Positions 17,962 to 26,511 of a stretch of 64,000 bases of DNA are shown here, piece by piece. Every line of letters starts with the position of its first letter. Position 1 is the stretch's first letter. This DNA comes from an uncultured bacterium (GTDB lineage Bacteria > Oederibacteriota > PGYV01 > Palsa-1178). Position numbers and translations under genes: made by a program. The notes under the pieces are model-generated. The model searched no databases. It saw nothing but the letters and a program-made list of their open reading frames with translations, and was not told where the DNA came from. Location: the NCBI GenBank assembly GCA_937889595.1, contig CALAOR010000079.1, positions 62,001 to 126,000 of the forward strand. The letters run 5' to 3'.

Positions 17962-18999
17962 TTAATGCACGAATGGCTGATTTGCCTTCTGTTTGAGAAG
18001 TTTTGACGCCGCATCATAAACTTCATCAACCGTTATCATTTCCATGGGCTGCATTGATCTTGTCCTGAATTTTTTTGAATCAACATCAATGCCGGTTTTA
18101 GCCACATCCTGCAGGTGCGATATCTTAAAGTGGCCGTCTTCCTCCCTGTAAGGATGCCATTCAACAGGATTTTCAGGGCCGAATAATGTCAGGGTTTTTA
18201 TCCCTAAAGCCGCCGCCATGTGGCGCAGGCCCGAATCGTTTCCTATGAAAAGCCTCAGCTTATTCAGGAAAAAAGCCAGCCTTAAAAAATCAAGGCCGCA
18301 GTAAAGTTTCGCTTTTTCGCCTATTCCGGCCGTAACTATCTCTCCAATTCCCTTTTCATCCGCGGAACAGAAAACCGCTATTTTATATCCGTCCGCAGCA
18401 AGGCGTTTTCCCGTTTCTATAAAACCTTCTTTCATCCACATTTTATTGTCCCGTTTCGCGCCAATACCCAGGCCAACCGTCAGCCATACTTCATCATCAT
18501 CTATATACCTGGTATATTCCTCGTTTAGTTTAAGTTCGGTCTTTTTCATTTCGTCGGATATGTCCGCCAGCTTGAGCGGGTTTAAAGTATCCAGGTCACG
18601 CTCAATTATGCTCTTTTGCGCTTCTATTATGCCCAGCGGCACCGAGGAAAAATAATCTTTGCCGCTGTGGTTGTGTACAAGGCGGAACTTGGCGCCGGAT
18701 AACAGCGAAATAAGCGCGCTCCTGAATGTTGCATGCAGGTTCACGCAAAGGTCAAAATCATATTTGCGGAGGCGGAACACAAGACGGATAAGATCAAAAG
18801 GGTCGTTCTTGTCGTATGTTATCACTTCATGAACGTATGGAAGCAGGTATTTAAAATTCTCATATTCTTTCTTCAGCACATATATTATCTTTGGGGCGGC
18901 GCAGTTATAGTCAAGGACCTTTAACACGGGAGTGGACAGGACAATATCGCCGATATCACGGAGCTTGATCACGAGAATATTTTTTATGGGTTTAAGCAC
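17962..18999 (-). CDS. Glycosyltransferase family 9 (heptosyltransferase-like)
   Basis: 345 residues. The N-terminal ILVIKLRDIGDIVLSTPVL and C-terminal FIGNDSGLRHMAAALGIKT with LFGPENPVEWHPY are the GT9 signatures. Family members add ADP-heptose or related sugars to lipopolysaccharide core at the inner membrane, so this supports an outer membrane with LPS-like glycolipid. Start is GTG at 18999 with AAGG ten bases upstream; no ATG fits the conserved N-terminus. It is a single gene with no other LPS gene adjacent. Confidence 0.93.
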   Translation of the reverse strand: MLKPIKNILVIKLRDIGDIVLSTPVLKVLDYNCAAPKIIYVLKKEYENFKYLLPYVHEVITYDKNDPFDLIRLVFRLRKYDFDLCVNLHATFRSALISLLSGAKFRLVHNHSGKDYFSSVPLGIIEAQKSIIERDLDTLNPLKLADISDEMKKTELKLNEEYTRYIDDDEVWLTVGLGIGAKRDNKMWMKEGFIETGKRLAADGYKIAVFCSADEKGIGEIVTAGIGEKAKLYCGLDFLRLAFFLNKLRLFIGNDSGLRHMAAALGIKTLTLFGPENPVEWHPYREEDGHFKISHLQDVAKTGIDVDSKKFRTRSMQPMEMITVDEVYDAASKLLKQKANQPFVH

Positions 19000-19062
19000 G
19001 CAAAACCAGCCTTGTCAAAAGCGCGGCATAAAGGCCGGCATTCTCTTTAAAAGTTTGATAAC

Positions 19063-19827
19063 TTAAGGTTTATACAGTTCGTAGTGGTCGTTAAGCAGTT
19101 TATTTACCTTGTCTTCTTTTGTCTTTATCATTGCCTGATATTTGAAAACGTAGTTTTTAAAAAGTTCGTTGAACTTGTCAATATCTTTTCTTATATAGAA
19201 CATTTCCTCGTCATTATACCCATACTTGAGCTCGACTTCGTTCGTGCGCTGGATTTTCTTGCTGAACCTCTTCAGAAGGACCTTAACGCGCGCCTGATTT
19301 TTCACCATCGCTTTGTAGTCTTCATTAAATTCGGTGCCCCACTCTTCGGCGAGCGCCAGGCTGTGCTCGGCTTTATCCACCTGATTTTCCCAGTCAAGTT
19401 CCACCTGGTCGCGTTTGTCCAAAAGTGCCTCGGTGTGAATCCTGCTTACTACCTGCCCCATGTCATTATAGCCTTCCATAAAATCTTTTTTAAATGTCTT
19501 GGTGTACCTTTTTGTATCCTTGGCGCACCTGTTTAAAAGTGATTTTGTGTCCACCAAAAGGCCCCATGCTTCTATTTCAGGCGTCTTGATGGTAAACACC
19601 GGCGTCACGGTCGGAACCGGTGTATATATGAGGCTGTTGTCGTCAAAAATATTTGCTTCAGTCCCGGGGCCTTTTACAACACCCAAGCTCACAGGACCTC
19701 TCCCGCCTTCTTCAGTCTGCGGAGTGGCGCCCGCCTTGGGAGTGCTTTTACTTGGCGCCGCATATAAACCGGCCGCCAGAAAACATAATATTAATAATGA
19801 CATAACGTATTGTATACTGGAACGCAT
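19063..19827 (-). CDS. Secreted helical protein of unknown function
   Basis: 254 residues. A signal peptide (MRSSIQYVMSLLILCFLAAGLYAA) is followed by a Pro/Thr/Gly-rich stretch (about 25-85, including PVPTVTPVFTIKTP), then about 165 residues of charged, mostly helical sequence that could form a coiled-coil bundle (KDFMEGYNDMGQVVSRIHTE, RVKVLLKRFSKKIQ). No family recognised. It is expected in the periplasm or outside. AGGAGGTTTT precedes ATG, and a plausible promoter lies at 19858-19887, so it is probably monocistronic. Confidence 0.8.
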   Translation of the reverse strand: MRSSIQYVMSLLILCFLAAGLYAAPSKSTPKAGATPQTEEGGRGPVSLGVVKGPGTEANIFDDNSLIYTPVPTVTPVFTIKTPEIEAWGLLVDTKSLLNRCAKDTKRYTKTFKKDFMEGYNDMGQVVSRIHTEALLDKRDQVELDWENQVDKAEHSLALAEEWGTEFNEDYKAMVKNQARVKVLLKRFSKKIQRTNEVELKYGYNDEEMFYIRKDIDKFNELFKNYVFKYQAMIKTKEDKVNKLLNDHYELYKP

Positions 19828-19857
19828 AAAACCTCCTGTGTTTTAAAGGTATTTGAT

Positions 19858-19887
19858 ATTTTAACTTAAAGGCGGGGTAAAAGTCAA
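19858..19887 (-). promoter_or_regulatory. Possible promoter of the secreted helical protein
   Basis: TTGACT (19882-19887) and TAAAAT (19858-19863), 18-base spacer, ending about 30 bases before the start codon. Confidence 0.4.
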
Positions 19888-19924
19888 TAAATTAATCGAA
19901 TATATTTATACTTTCGGTTATGTT

Positions 19925-20079
19925 GATACTATCGCCCCCCCTTCGTTGTGGGCCGAATAATCCTGTCAACACACATTGTGTGTTGCCGGACTTCGTATTC
20001 GGCCCCTACAAATATCTGCCTGCATTTGTAGGGGCAGCATATCATGCTGCCCGCCCTTTGCGGGGTTTTCGACAGTATC
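19925..20079. mobile_element. MITE-like element B (GATACTGTCGG family), inverted relative to element A
   Basis: 155 bases filling most of the 320-base gap between the porin-like and helical-protein genes. Its right end TTTTCGACAGTATC matches the family; the left end GATACTATCG is degraded. Inside are three hairpins also present, in reverse order, in element A: GGGCCGAATA...TATTCGGCCC, CCCCTACAAATA...ATTTGTAGGGG, and GGGCAGCAT...ATGCTGCCC. No coding capacity. Confidence 0.7.
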
Positions 20080-20100
20080 CAGTGTATATATATAAACAAC

Positions 20101-20130
20101 AAAGGCGCGGGAAATCTAACCCGCGCCTTT
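20101..20130 (-). terminator. Rho-independent terminator of the porin-like gene
   Basis: Perfect 11-base arms AAAGGCGCGGG (20101-20111) and CCCGCGCCTTT (20120-20130), GC-rich, 20 bases after the stop at 20150 and followed on the minus strand by TTGTTTATA. Confidence 0.7.
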
Positions 20131-20149
20131 GTGTTTAAAAACTGTTTAT

Positions 20150-21259
20150 TTAGTAAGTTATCCTGCAGCCCAGTGTGGGCCTTACGAACTGTGAAATATT
20201 GGTATTGTCATACGTGCGCCAATCCGCTATATCCACGGCAAACTGCAGTATGGCGGAATCAAGGATGTATAACTCAAAACCGGGTGAATTTGTCAAATAC
20301 CTCTCGCCTGTCGTGCCCGAGGCGATATTGTCAAAACCCGTGAAGTTATGGTCCGCAAGATTCTGCTGGAAAGTAAGCCTGAACCATTTGGCAAAGGACG
20401 GCCTGTAACCCGCCTTGAAATAATACCCGTATGCTTTGGCATCACCCGACGACAGCGCTTTCTGCAGCACGGCGCCCGCTGCTTCGCTTCTTATCGTCAA
20501 ATCCCCAAAATCCAACATCACGCCGAAGCTGTAACGCATGAGGTTGTTGATCTCCTTATCGTCCCATTTGCCCAACGCGATGGAACCGGTGAGTTTTACC
20601 GGCCCTAATTCAGGTTCGGCATGGAGCATTACCGTGGGCTGATTATTGTTGTCGAGGTAAGCGCTTCCTCCGGTGTCTATAGCGCCGTTCATTATGTAAA
20701 GGAATACGGGTATGGACACGCTGGAAACCGAGAAACTTTTGAGTATTTCCAGACCTGATTCGTGCATTTCACCGAGGAAAGGGCTGTGAGTGAACTGCCC
20801 CGCATTGAATTCGTCCTCGAAGAAAAGCTCGGTGCCGTAATCAAGCGTGAACCTTGGCCTTAATACGCCGAACGACAGGTCCACTCCGCCGGGCAAAGAT
20901 GCTTTTGCCAGCAACCTGCTCCAGCCGTCAAAAGAAGGGGTAACATCAAACTTGGACATTTTTGAATTGATCGGGTTGCCAATTGATGGTGTGGCGCCTG
21001 TATCGCAGGCAAACTGCGGTTCAACGTCCACAGAGAACCAATCGGTCAGGTCCTGGGATATATATATCCAAATATCCCCTATGGTAAACCCCCTGGATTC
21101 AGAGCCTGTTGCACCGTTGCTGGTACCTGACGAGTAATCGAACAAACCGATCTTAAGCTGGCCGCCGACATGCGTGGCAGGCGCTCCATCAGCATAAATA
21201 GCTGAAGTCAGACATAAAACAACTGCAAAAAACAGGAACATCTGGATCTTTTTAAACAT
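20150..21259 (-). CDS. Porin-like outer membrane beta-barrel protein
   Basis: 369 residues. Signal peptide MFKKIQMFLFFAVVLCLTSAIYA, then alternating hydrophobic/polar strands typical of a barrel: GGQLKIGLFDYSS, FTIGDIWIYISQDLTDWFSV, LTIRSEAAGAVLQ, YYFKAGYRPSFAKWFRLTFQ. The C-terminus ends FVRPTLGCRITY with a final aromatic, as expected for outer-membrane insertion by BAM. Overall resemblance is to phosphate-selective or general porin families, substrate unknown. ATG 21259 is preceded by AAGGAGGGAAAA; the frame stays open to 21706 only through element A and is not used. Confidence 0.82.
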   Translation of the reverse strand: MFKKIQMFLFFAVVLCLTSAIYADGAPATHVGGQLKIGLFDYSSGTSNGATGSESRGFTIGDIWIYISQDLTDWFSVDVEPQFACDTGATPSIGNPINSKMSKFDVTPSFDGWSRLLAKASLPGGVDLSFGVLRPRFTLDYGTELFFEDEFNAGQFTHSPFLGEMHESGLEILKSFSVSSVSIPVFLYIMNGAIDTGGSAYLDNNNQPTVMLHAEPELGPVKLTGSIALGKWDDKEINNLMRYSFGVMLDFGDLTIRSEAAGAVLQKALSSGDAKAYGYYFKAGYRPSFAKWFRLTFQQNLADHNFTGFDNIASGTTGERYLTNSPGFELYILDSAILQFAVDIADWRTYDNTNISQFVRPTLGCRITY

Positions 21260-21307
21260 TTTTCCCTCCTTGGATTTTAACTCTATTTTAATCAGAAACA
21301 TTTTATA

Positions 21308-21336
21308 TATATAGCAAATAAGAGCTGGAAAATCAA
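21308..21336 (-). promoter_or_regulatory. Probable promoter of the porin-like gene
   Basis: TTGATT (21331-21336) and TATATA (21308-21313), 17-base spacer, about 50 bases before the start codon. Confidence 0.45.
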
Positions 21337-21410
21337 GTATATTTAAATACAGAAGGGTTTTAACGGCAAGTGACATAAATAAGATCGTCCTGCGGCGGAT
21401 AAAATCAAAC

Positions 21411-21576
21411 GATACTGTCGGAAAAGCCCGCAAGGGGCGGGCAGCATGATATGCTGCCCCTACAAATGCAGGCAGATATTTGTAGGGGCCGAATACGAAG
21501 TCCGGCAACAAGCAAAGTGTGTTGACAGGATTATTCGGCCCACAACGATAGTTTTTAGGGATTTTCCGACAGTATC
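21411..21576. mobile_element. MITE-like element A with perfect 15-base terminal inverted repeats
   Basis: Ends GATACTGTCGGAAAA (21411-21425) and TTTTCCGACAGTATC (21562-21576) are exact reverse complements. CAAAC borders both sides and could be a target duplication. The interior consists of hairpins (21439-21459; about 21457-21488; 21486-21541) shared with element B. Accounts for most of the 366-base gap before the HTH gene. Confidence 0.75.
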
Positions 21577-21603
21577 CAAACATTATCATCATAATGATGA
21601 GAG

Positions 21604-21618
21604 TTTTCCGGCAGTGTC
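21604..21618. repeat. Solo right end of the same element family
   Basis: TTTTCCGGCAGTGTC differs from the element A right end by two bases and follows a small palindrome (CATTATCATCATAATGATG, 21580-21600). Probably a relic of a second insertion. Confidence 0.45.
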
Positions 21619-21626
21619 CAAGCAGC

Positions 21627-21857
21627 CTACATTGCCATTTTTGCAGGATCCACGCAGTCCGTATCCATCCATTCTTCGATAAGCTCTTTTTTAAAACGCC
21701 ACGCACCCAGTATTTTCGTGCCGGGAATTTTATTAAGGCTTAATAGTTTATAAATGGTGACCGGTTTTACTTTAAGAAATACCGCGACTTCCTTTAAGGT
21801 CAATACATCATTGTTTAAATTTTCCAATTTACACTGCTCTTTTGTGCTTTTCCACAA
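21627..21857 (-). CDS. Excisionase-family helix-turn-helix DNA-binding protein
   Basis: 76 residues. The core LTLKEVAVFLKVKPVTIYKL followed by LSLNKIPGTKILGAWRF is the MerR-like/excisionase (HTH_17) fold, in which the winged helix ends with a conserved W-R-F. Such small proteins bind DNA in phage recombination or act as regulators; there is no integrase nearby. Its first 29 bases overlap the end of the PilZ gene, and no good ribosome site precedes the ATG, so translation is probably coupled; a TTG eleven codons in (LENLNND) is an alternative start. Confidence 0.78.
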   Translation of the reverse strand: MWKSTKEQCKLENLNNDVLTLKEVAVFLKVKPVTIYKLLSLNKIPGTKILGAWRFKKELIEEWMDTDCVDPAKMAM

Positions 21858-22197
21858 GCAAATTCAGGTAATCTATATCTTCTTCTTTCAAAGCTATAAA
21901 ACTTAAGCCCGCTTCAAAATCCGTGTTGTCATTTTTCTTTACGCACCATTGGACCTCACAAAACGCCTTGATGGCGCGTACAGAATTCCCGATTGCAGAT
22001 ATTTCAATGCGTATTACATTTCCCTCCACGAGTTTACGCGGCACCTGCATACATAATCCGGACCTGGATATATTTAGCGTTGTCCCTTCTTCGTATCCGG
22101 TTGATACGGCGCCGTCACTATCTGAAAGGATTTTGAATTTAGCATAAGCTGTTAAATCAACCCGCTCATCAACTCTTTTTTCCATGAAGGATATCAT
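21829..22197 (-). CDS. PilZ domain protein (3 of 3)
   Basis: 122 residues. Motifs EKRVDERVDLTAYAKF (RxxxR region) and LNISRSGLCMQVP (NxSxxG) mark a PilZ fold and probable c-di-GMP binding. The C-terminus EAGLSFIALKEEDIDYLNLL parallels the other two. Coupled to the downstream excisionase-like gene by a 29-base overlap, suggesting the two act together, possibly as sensor and DNA binder (inference). GGAGG lies 10 bases before ATG 22197. An extended -10 promoter and palindrome precede it. Confidence 0.86.
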   Translation of the reverse strand: MISFMEKRVDERVDLTAYAKFKILSDSDGAVSTGYEEGTTLNISRSGLCMQVPRKLVEGNVIRIEISAIGNSVRAIKAFCEVQWCVKKNDNTDFEAGLSFIALKEEDIDYLNLLVEKHKRAV

Positions 22198-22225
22198 GTA
22201 TGCACTGCCTCCTCGATTAAATGAT

Positions 22226-22246
22226 AATTGAACCAGTTCAATTATA
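22226..22246 (-). promoter_or_regulatory. Extended -10 promoter overlapped by an 18-base palindrome
   Basis: TGCTATAAT on the minus strand (-10 at 22241-22246) is an extended -10. AATTGAACTGGTTCAATT (22226-22243), with perfect 8-base arms, overlaps it and covers the likely start, the usual place for a repressor site. Confidence 0.45.
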
Positions 22247-22314
22247 GCACGAATTGTTCCGAAAGCAAACTATATTTATATGAGTTTTACGATGAAATAA
22301 ACGTTTAAATGTGC

Positions 22315-23712
22315 CTATTGGGGCTTTTTGGATAGCCTTGTCCTTACAGGGACAATTTCAGAAATCTGATATTTCTCTATTTTGTGCATTATTATCTTTC
22401 TTGTTATACCGAGAAGCCGGGCTGCTTTTGTCTGATTTCCTTTGGTTTTAATCAGGGCATTTACTATGGATTTCTTTTCCATTTCGGAGAGCGGCATATC
22501 CGGCTGCGGCAGGGTTTGTTCATTCCTTGATTCCGCGTACCTTTCATAAGTCAGGTTTAAAATATCCGGTTCTATTATATCGCCATCTGATACCACTATA
22601 GCTTCTTCAAGGACATTCCTGAGCTCCCTTATATTTCCGGGCCAGTTATACCCCATCAGCATTTCCATGGCGCTGTCTGAGATCGTTTTCCCGGTCATGT
22701 TGTTTTTCAGGCATATTTCCCTGAGAAAATAATCGGCTAGTAATGGTATATCCGCTTTTCTGTCGCGCAGCGCCGGCATATGAAGTGATATGACATTCAG
22801 TCTGTAATAAAGGTCTTCCCTGAAGCGGCCGTCAGCGACCTCCCTCTTAAGTTCGGAATTCGTGGCGGAAATTATCCTGACATCTATGGTCCTGGATTTA
22901 TTTGAACCCAACGGTTCCACGCGCTTGTCTTCAAGCACCCTGAGCAGTTTTGCCTGAAGCCTGTAATTTATGTTGCCTATTTCATCAAGGAATATGGTCC
23001 CGTTGTCGGCTATTTCAAACTTACCCTGGCGGGTGTTATATGCCCCCGTGAAAGCGCCTTTTTCGTAGCCGAATAACTCCGATTCCTGAAGTCCCTCGGG
23101 TATGGCGGTCATGTTAATGCATATCATCTTGCCGTCTTTGCGTTTTGAGAGGTTGTGTATGGCCCTGGCCGCTATTTCCTTGCCTGTCCCGCTTTCACCC
23201 GTGATCAAAACTGTGGAGCTTGATTTTGCGATATTGCCGATCTTCTTGAATATTTCCCTCATCTTTTTGGATTTCCCTATCATTTTCTCAAAAACATTTT
23301 CCCCGTGGATGTCCCCTTTTAATATTGCAAGTTCTTCCTTTAACTCTATTTTTTCGAATATTTTACCTATTGTAAGCTTTAGCTCGTCAAAATTCAGCGG
23401 TTTTTGAAGGTAATTATCTATGCCGAGCTTCAATGCCTGCACCGCCGACTCCACGGTACCATAGGCCGTCATAATGATAACAGCGGTGCCGCCGTCTATT
23501 TCCTTTATGCGTTTATACAGTTCTATGCCGTCCATTTCCGGCATTTTAAGGTCAAGCAGGATGAGGTGTATGGGTTCTTTCTTTATGAGTTCAATGGCTT
23601 CCAACGGAGTCGACGCGGTGTATACCGCGTAATCATCCTGCGTAAGGATTGCGTTTATTACTTTCAGCGTTGACTTATTGTCGTCAACCACAAGTATCTT
23701 CCTTTTGTTCAT
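22315..23712 (-). CDS. NtrC-family sigma-54-dependent response regulator
   Basis: 465 residues. Receiver domain 1-120 with phospho-acceptor D54 ([13 protein letters not shown]) and K in QKPLNF. AAA+ domain with Walker A GESGTGKE (about 172), the sigma-54 contact loop GAFTGA (about 220) and Walker [12 protein letters not shown]-terminal Fis-type helix-turn-helix in [20 protein letters not shown]. It would activate sigma-54 promoters when phosphorylated. Its ATG overlaps the histidine kinase stop by 4 bases, so the partner is clear. Last gene of the cdaA-cdaR-pdxJ cluster. Confidence 0.96.
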   Translation of the reverse strand: MNKRKILVVDDNKSTLKVINAILTQDDYAVYTASTPLEAIELIKKEPIHLILLDLKMPEMDGIELYKRIKEIDGGTAVIIMTAYGTVESAVQALKLGIDNYLQKPLNFDELKLTIGKIFEKIELKEELAILKGDIHGENVFEKMIGKSKKMREIFKKIGNIAKSSSTVLITGESGTGKEIAARAIHNLSKRKDGKMICINMTAIPEGLQESELFGYEKGAFTGAYNTRQGKFEIADNGTIFLDEIGNINYRLQAKLLRVLEDKRVEPLGSNKSRTIDVRIISATNSELKREVADGRFREDLYYRLNVISLHMPALRDRKADIPLLADYFLREICLKNNMTGKTISDSAMEMLMGYNWPGNIRELRNVLEEAIVVSDGDIIEPDILNLTYERYAESRNEQTLPQPDMPLSEMEKKSIVNALIKTKGNQTKAARLLGITRKIIMHKIEKYQISEIVPVRTRLSKKPQ

Positions 23713-24431
23713 CCTTTTAGCCTTCTTTTCTCAAGCGGCACCGATATTGTAAACTCTGTGGATATGGCCGGCCTGCTTTTCACGGTTATCAAGCCGCCAT
23801 GCTTTTTAACAATTGCATTGCTTATTGAAAGCCCTATGCCCAATCCCGAAACTTTGGTGGTAAAAAACGGCTCAAATATGTGTTTTAAGTCTTTTGCCTT
23901 GATGCCTGTCCCGTTATCTTTCAGGGTTATGTAAGCGTTCCTGTTATCCGCGTCAAGTATGACTTCCGCCTTTGGTTCCTTTACACCCCGCAAAGCATCC
24001 GCGGAATTTGAAAAGAAGTTTACCATAACCTGCCGCATCTTTTCCTGGTCCATGTACACTTCAGGCATTGGATTCTTCCTTATGGTGACCTTAATGTCCG
24101 CCGGAAAACCATGCTTAACCATCATCAATATAGCCGTTATGAAGTTTTCAAGCTTTACTTTACCGGGCTTAAGGCCCAGTCCCGATGAAAAACTCAAAAA
24201 TTCGTTTAAATATCTCTCCAGCCTGTTTATCTCGTCTATTATTATGCCTGTAAATTCCTTTATTTCATCCTGCCCGCTGTATTTGTCATGCAGGTATTGG
24301 CTGGCGCCCTTCATGGAGTTGAGTGGATTCTTTATCTCGTGGGCTAAAGCCGCTACCATACGCCCCGTCCTGTCGTGCTGCCCCGTGCGCGACGGGCGCT
24401 TTTCAGCGTGTGCCGTTGCTTTATCCTTCAT
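23709..24431 (-). CDS. Soluble histidine kinase without sensor domain (NtrB/HydH-like core)
   Basis: 240 residues. The H box MVAALAHEIKNPLNSMKG places the phosphorylated His at residue 31; N box NFFSNSADAL, G boxes DNGTGI and GLGIGLSIS follow. There is no membrane segment and only 24 residues before the H-box helix, so any signal must come from a partner protein or from dimer interactions. It overlaps pdxJ upstream and the NtrC-type regulator downstream by 4 bases each, giving tight stoichiometric coupling. Confidence 0.94.
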   Translation of the reverse strand: MKDKATAHAEKRPSRTGQHDRTGRMVAALAHEIKNPLNSMKGASQYLHDKYSGQDEIKEFTGIIIDEINRLERYLNEFLSFSSGLGLKPGKVKLENFITAILMMVKHGFPADIKVTIRKNPMPEVYMDQEKMRQVMVNFFSNSADALRGVKEPKAEVILDADNRNAYITLKDNGTGIKAKDLKHIFEPFFTTKVSGLGIGLSISNAIVKKHGGLITVKSRPAISTEFTISVPLEKRRLKG

Positions 24432-25141
24432 TTTACCGCCTTGATCATTTCTTTTACGGCCTTATCCATGCCGACGATAACCGCCCTTGCTATAATGTTA
24501 TGCCCTATATTTAAGTCTTCAATCTCTTTAATACCCGCTATTTTACCGGCATTACCGTATGTAAGGCCGTGTCCCGCGTTTACTTTAAGCCCGAGTGACC
24601 TGGCGTATACGGCCCCGTCCTTTATTTTTATAAACTCTTTATCCATGATCTCTGCGGTTTTTGCGTTCGCATACCTGCCCGTGTGTATTTCTATGAGATC
24701 CGCGCCCGCTTCCCTGGAAGCTTTTATCTGTTTTGGGTCGGCTTCTATGAATAGGCTGACATCGATGTTTTTTGCCTTAAGCCGTGAGATGACTGTTTTC
24801 AGCTTCTTAAAATTCACTATTACATCCAGTCCGCCTTCAGTTGTCAGTTCCTGCCTCTTTTCCGGCACTATAGTAGCCTCATCCGGGACTATGGACAGGG
24901 CCTTACTGACTATACCGGCAGACAGGGACATTTCAAGGTTGAATTTCCTTTTGACCGCAGCCTTAAGCCTTTCCACATCTTTATCATTAATATGCCTTCT
25001 ATCTTCCCTTAAATGCGCGGTTATTCCGTCTGCGCCGGCCTTTTCCGCCATTATTGCGGCTTCCACAGGGTCGGGAACCACATCCATACGCGCCTGCCTT
25101 ACAGTCGCCACGTGGTCTATGTTTACGCATAATTTTGCCAT
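24428..25141 (-). CDS. pdxJ: Pyridoxine 5'-phosphate synthase
   Basis: Condenses 1-deoxyxylulose 5-phosphate with 3-amino-2-oxopropyl phosphate in the DXP-dependent vitamin B6 pathway. 237 residues, normal length. Signatures: VNIDHVATVRQAR at the N-terminus, GADGITAHLREDRRHI (phosphate loop), and VNAGHGLTYGN. ATG 25141 shares one base with the cdaR stop, and its end overlaps the histidine kinase start, so all three are co-translated. Confidence 0.97.
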   Translation of the reverse strand: MAKLCVNIDHVATVRQARMDVVPDPVEAAIMAEKAGADGITAHLREDRRHINDKDVERLKAAVKRKFNLEMSLSAGIVSKALSIVPDEATIVPEKRQELTTEGGLDVIVNFKKLKTVISRLKAKNIDVSLFIEADPKQIKASREAGADLIEIHTGRYANAKTAEIMDKEFIKIKDGAVYARSLGLKVNAGHGLTYGNAGKIAGIKEIEDLNIGHNIIARAVIVGMDKAVKEMIKAVK

Positions 25142-25551
25142 TATCTGGACCCGTCGGTTCTTTTTGACTGTTGTAATTCTATCTCTATCTGATAAGGCGT
25201 TACATTGCGGATATCCAGGCCCCTCGGGATCGATTTTATATTCATAGGGGTTATCCTGTAATTGTTCTTGCCTTCTTTTGAGCCTTTGAGACTTATAATG
25301 ACCTTAACTTCTTTTTTATTTATGTTATTTACAATGTCACGCCTGCCTGTGAGTTCTATGTCGGCGGAATTTGCCACCTTATTTATTATCTGCATATCGG
25401 ACGGGAAACTGTCAAACTGCACAGGCGCGCTGATGACAACGCTTAAGTTCTGCTCGCTGGCCACATAGAACCACAGTCCTAAAGCCGTAAGCAGGGCCCC
25501 GAGCTTGTACTGCCAGTTATTGAAAATAAATTTTTTAATCGCGTCTGTCAT
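25141..25551 (-). CDS. cdaR: YbbR-domain protein, CdaR-like regulator of diadenylate cyclase
   Basis: 136 residues: one N-terminal membrane helix (NWQYKLGALLTALGLWFYVA) and a single YbbR domain outside (VVISAPVQFDSFPSDM, ADIELTGRRDIVNNIN). Characterised CdaR proteins have three or four YbbR domains and bind CdaA to control c-di-AMP synthesis; this one is minimal. It follows cdaA by 62 bases, supporting the assignment. Confidence 0.85.
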   Translation of the reverse strand: MTDAIKKFIFNNWQYKLGALLTALGLWFYVASEQNLSVVISAPVQFDSFPSDMQIINKVANSADIELTGRRDIVNNINKKEVKVIISLKGSKEGKNNYRITPMNIKSIPRGLDIRNVTPYQIEIELQQSKRTDGSR

Positions 25552-25613
25552 ATATCCTCCTTAATGATGCCGCTTTTGGACCTTCGGGCATTTTGAGTTT
25601 TTTAACCGGAAGT

Positions 25614-26390
25614 TCACCTTATCTTCGGCGCGTACAGGGACAGTATCTCCAGCAGCGTTTCACCGTTTATATCCGGGGTTATTTTACCGCCTATTGCCAA
25701 AGATATTGACTTTCTTTCTTCGGATACTATGATCGTTATCGCGTCCGTTTCCTCGGAAATACCTATGGCCGCCCTGTGCCTCATGCCGTATTTTTTGTCT
25801 ATATCGTCTTTTTGTGTCAGAGGAAGTATGCATCCTGCCGCGGCGATCCTGCCTTCACGGATTATAACGGCGCCGTCATGCAGTGGCGATTTATGGTTAA
25901 ATATCGATATCAAAAGTTCCGAGGACGTCTCCGCGTCCAGGGTTGTCCCGGTTTCCATGAAACCTTTCAGGTTTACTTCCCTTTCAAGCACAATGAGCGC
26001 GCCACTTTTCTTCTTTGCCAGTATTTCAGCGGTTTCCTTTATTTCCCTGTAAAGCTGGCCGTGTTCCTTGAATATAAACTTGAATATCCTGTTCTGCCCG
26101 AACTCAACAAGCGCGCGCCTGAGTTCCGGCTGGAAAACTATTATAAATGCTATTATCCATATGGCGCTTAAACCGGTCAGGATCCAGGACATTGTATCAA
26201 GCCTAAGCATCCTTGATAAGACGACAAGCACGAGTATGATGCCGAAACCCTTAAGCATCTGTATTGCCCTGGTTTCGTGCAGAAGAATAAAGAGGTTGTA
26301 TAAAATGAAGGTTACAAGCAGAATATCCAGGACATCATTCCATCTCATTCCGGCGAATGTGCTCAAAACAGCGTCAAATCTTTCGCTCAT
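25614..26390 (-). CDS. cdaA: Diadenylate cyclase CdaA
   Basis: 258 residues. Three membrane helices in the first 90 residues, then a DAC (DisA_N) domain with the DGA motif in SPLHDGAVII (about 171) and the RHR motif in MRHRAAIGISEE (about 205). It condenses two ATP into c-di-AMP, a second messenger for potassium, osmolyte and envelope homeostasis. AAAGGGG precedes ATG. First gene of cdaA-cdaR-pdxJ-HK-RR. Confidence 0.96.
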   Translation of the reverse strand: MSERFDAVLSTFAGMRWNDVLDILLVTFILYNLFILLHETRAIQMLKGFGIILVLVVLSRMLRLDTMSWILTGLSAIWIIAFIIVFQPELRRALVEFGQNRIFKFIFKEHGQLYREIKETAEILAKKKSGALIVLEREVNLKGFMETGTTLDAETSSELLISIFNHKSPLHDGAVIIREGRIAAAGCILPLTQKDDIDKKYGMRHRAAIGISEETDAITIIVSEERKSISLAIGGKITPDINGETLLEILSLYAPKIR

Positions 26391-26420
26391 ACTTAACCCC
26401 TTTCCTATAGAATTTATTTA

Positions 26421-26506
26421 GATACTGTCGGAAAAACATTACAAAACAATGAAATTCTTTATCCGCACCGGACACGACCTATCATAAGGACTTTTCGAAC
26501 AGTATC
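26421..26506. mobile_element. MITE-like element C (GATACTGTCGG family)
   Basis: 86 bases; left end GATACTGTCGGAAAA is exact, right end TTTTCGAACAGTATC is imperfect. Contains a 23-base stretch (26471-26493) that occurs exactly, inverted, in element E at 55703-55725. Abuts element D with only CAAGT between. Confidence 0.65.
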
Positions 26507-26511
26507 CAAGT

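Noticed and set aside
20150-21706. A 518-codon open frame extending the porin-like gene upstream
   Set aside because: The extra 149 codons run through MITE-like element A and the solo end; a signal peptide and AAGGAGGG ribosome site mark the real start at 21259.
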